NCBI GenBank assembly: GCA_036939755.1
Contig: JALLAZ010000366.1
Coordinates: 1 to 19,484 of the forward strand
DNA length: 19,484 nt
From: Stephanodiscus triporus
Lineage: Eukaryota > Bacillariophyta > Thalassiosirophyceae > Thalassiosirales > Thalassiosiraceae
Direction of reading: 5' to 3'
The first letter of the stretch is position 1. Every line of letters starts with the position of its first letter. The notes below the pieces were generated by a model, which saw only the letters and a list, made by a program, of their open reading frames with translations, was not told where the DNA came from and ran no database searches. The position numbers were made by a program, and so were the translations under genes. Of this stretch, positions 18,908 to 19,484 are shown in pieces.

Positions 18908-19484
18908 ATGGACACGACGCGCAGGATCGACTCCGAGGAAATGCGGGGGAGGGGGGAGGGCCTGCGTCGGCTCGCCGACGTGGCAATCGCCGAGTCCGAG
19001 GAGAGGCTCCGGGCGCTGGCGGACGTACGACGCAAGAGGCTGCGCCTGACGATCGTGGGATCGTCGTCGGCCGAATTCGGATCCGCGGACGCGACGCGAT
19101 ACCTCGCGTGCCTGACGACGACGACGGACGTCCCGCCGCCGCCGTCGGACATGGTCGCGATCGTGCAGGGCATGATGACGTTTGGGGGAGGACGTCATCG
19201 TCATCCCGCCATCGTCGAACGGGACATCGAGGCGCTTGCCTCGGCGGAATCGGAATACGACGCCATGGTCCGGGAGAGAGATGAGGTCGACCGGATTTTG
19301 GAGGCCAGGCGGCGCGCGTTGGACGAGGCGGAGGACAACGTCAGGCTCGCGACGGAGGTGAGTGAGCGCGCGCGAGAGAGAGAGAGAGATTCCGGGCGGG
19401 AGTTGTTGTTTGTTTGTTGTTTTTTTTTCTATCCACGCAAAGAACGAGCCAGGAAGGCGCTGGAAGATGCCCGCGGGCGTGTCG
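18908..19484 (+). CDS. Coiled-coil protein, 5' part, runs off the right edge
   Basis: I do not recognise the family. From ATG 18908 (MDTTRRIDSEEM) the first exon runs to about 19357-19361. Residues 10-45 and 110-150 are rich in Glu, Arg, Ala and Leu, as in long coiled coils (for example ESEEERL-like and EARRRALDEAEDNVRLATE). Between them lies a Thr/Pro-rich, less helical stretch with TTTTDVPPPPSDMVAIVQ. A tandem donor GTGAGTGAGC starts at 19358 and a pyrimidine-rich acceptor ends at 19442. Using the second GT (exon end 19361) keeps the coiled-coil frame (RARKALEDARGRV). Unspliced reading is also open in the same frame, so the 19362-19442 intron (81 bases) can be retained without a stop. GC is clearly higher here than in the neighbouring flank. 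Confidence 0.6.
   Translation, partial: MDTTRRIDSEEMRGRGEGLRRLADVAIAESEERLRALADVRRKRLRLTIVGSSSAEFGSADATRYLACLTTTTDVPPPPSDMVAIVQGMMTFGGGRHRHPAIVERDIEALASAESEYDAMVRERDEVDRILEARRRALDEAEDNVRLATEVSERARERERDSGRELLFVCCFFFYPRKERARKALEDARGRV

Overview
This window looks like nuclear DNA of a photosynthetic heterokont, most likely a diatom. The evidence is spliced genes with short GT-AG introns (about 80-270 nt, donors mostly GTGAGT), a PIF/Harbinger transposon, a gag-like protein whose zinc knuckle and following sequence resemble diatom retroelements as I remember them, a putative thylakoid-targeting presequence, and many simple repeats. The species cannot be named from the sequence alone.

Layout. (1) 1 to about 4100: a PIF/Harbinger-type transposon with a + strand DDE transposase (core 495-1664, with a frame-broken FG-rich N-terminus from 262) facing a - strand accessory ORF (1723-3396), followed by repeat-rich flank. 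(2) 4321-8911 (+): a three-exon gene for a 1380-residue protein joining a Gln-rich coiled region, a PAS domain, a leucine-rich repeat solenoid and a C-terminal two-component receiver (REC) domain. This is the most unusual gene here. (3) 8912-11172: no supportable gene, but decayed-looking and repeated sequence. (4) 11173-12713 (+): a four-exon class I methyltransferase of the METTL21/Methyltransf_16 type with a likely plastid/thylakoid presequence. (5) 13493-15178 (-): a two-exon SLC35B1-like nucleotide-sugar transporter with long N- and C-terminal extensions, including a Gly-His tract. (6) 15507-18311 (-): a degenerate gag-like reading frame ending in a CCHC zinc knuckle, broken by one stop and two frameshifts, with no pol next to it. 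(7) 18749-18820: a compact nested inverted-repeat array. (8) 18908 to the right edge (+): the 5' part of a coiled-coil protein gene.

The host genes (4321-8911, 11173-12713, 13493-15178 and 18908 onward) have no obvious shared pathway. They look like separate housekeeping or signalling genes set among mobile-element remains. All exon junctions were worked out by hand from splice motifs and reading-frame continuity, and have not been tested against transcripts.
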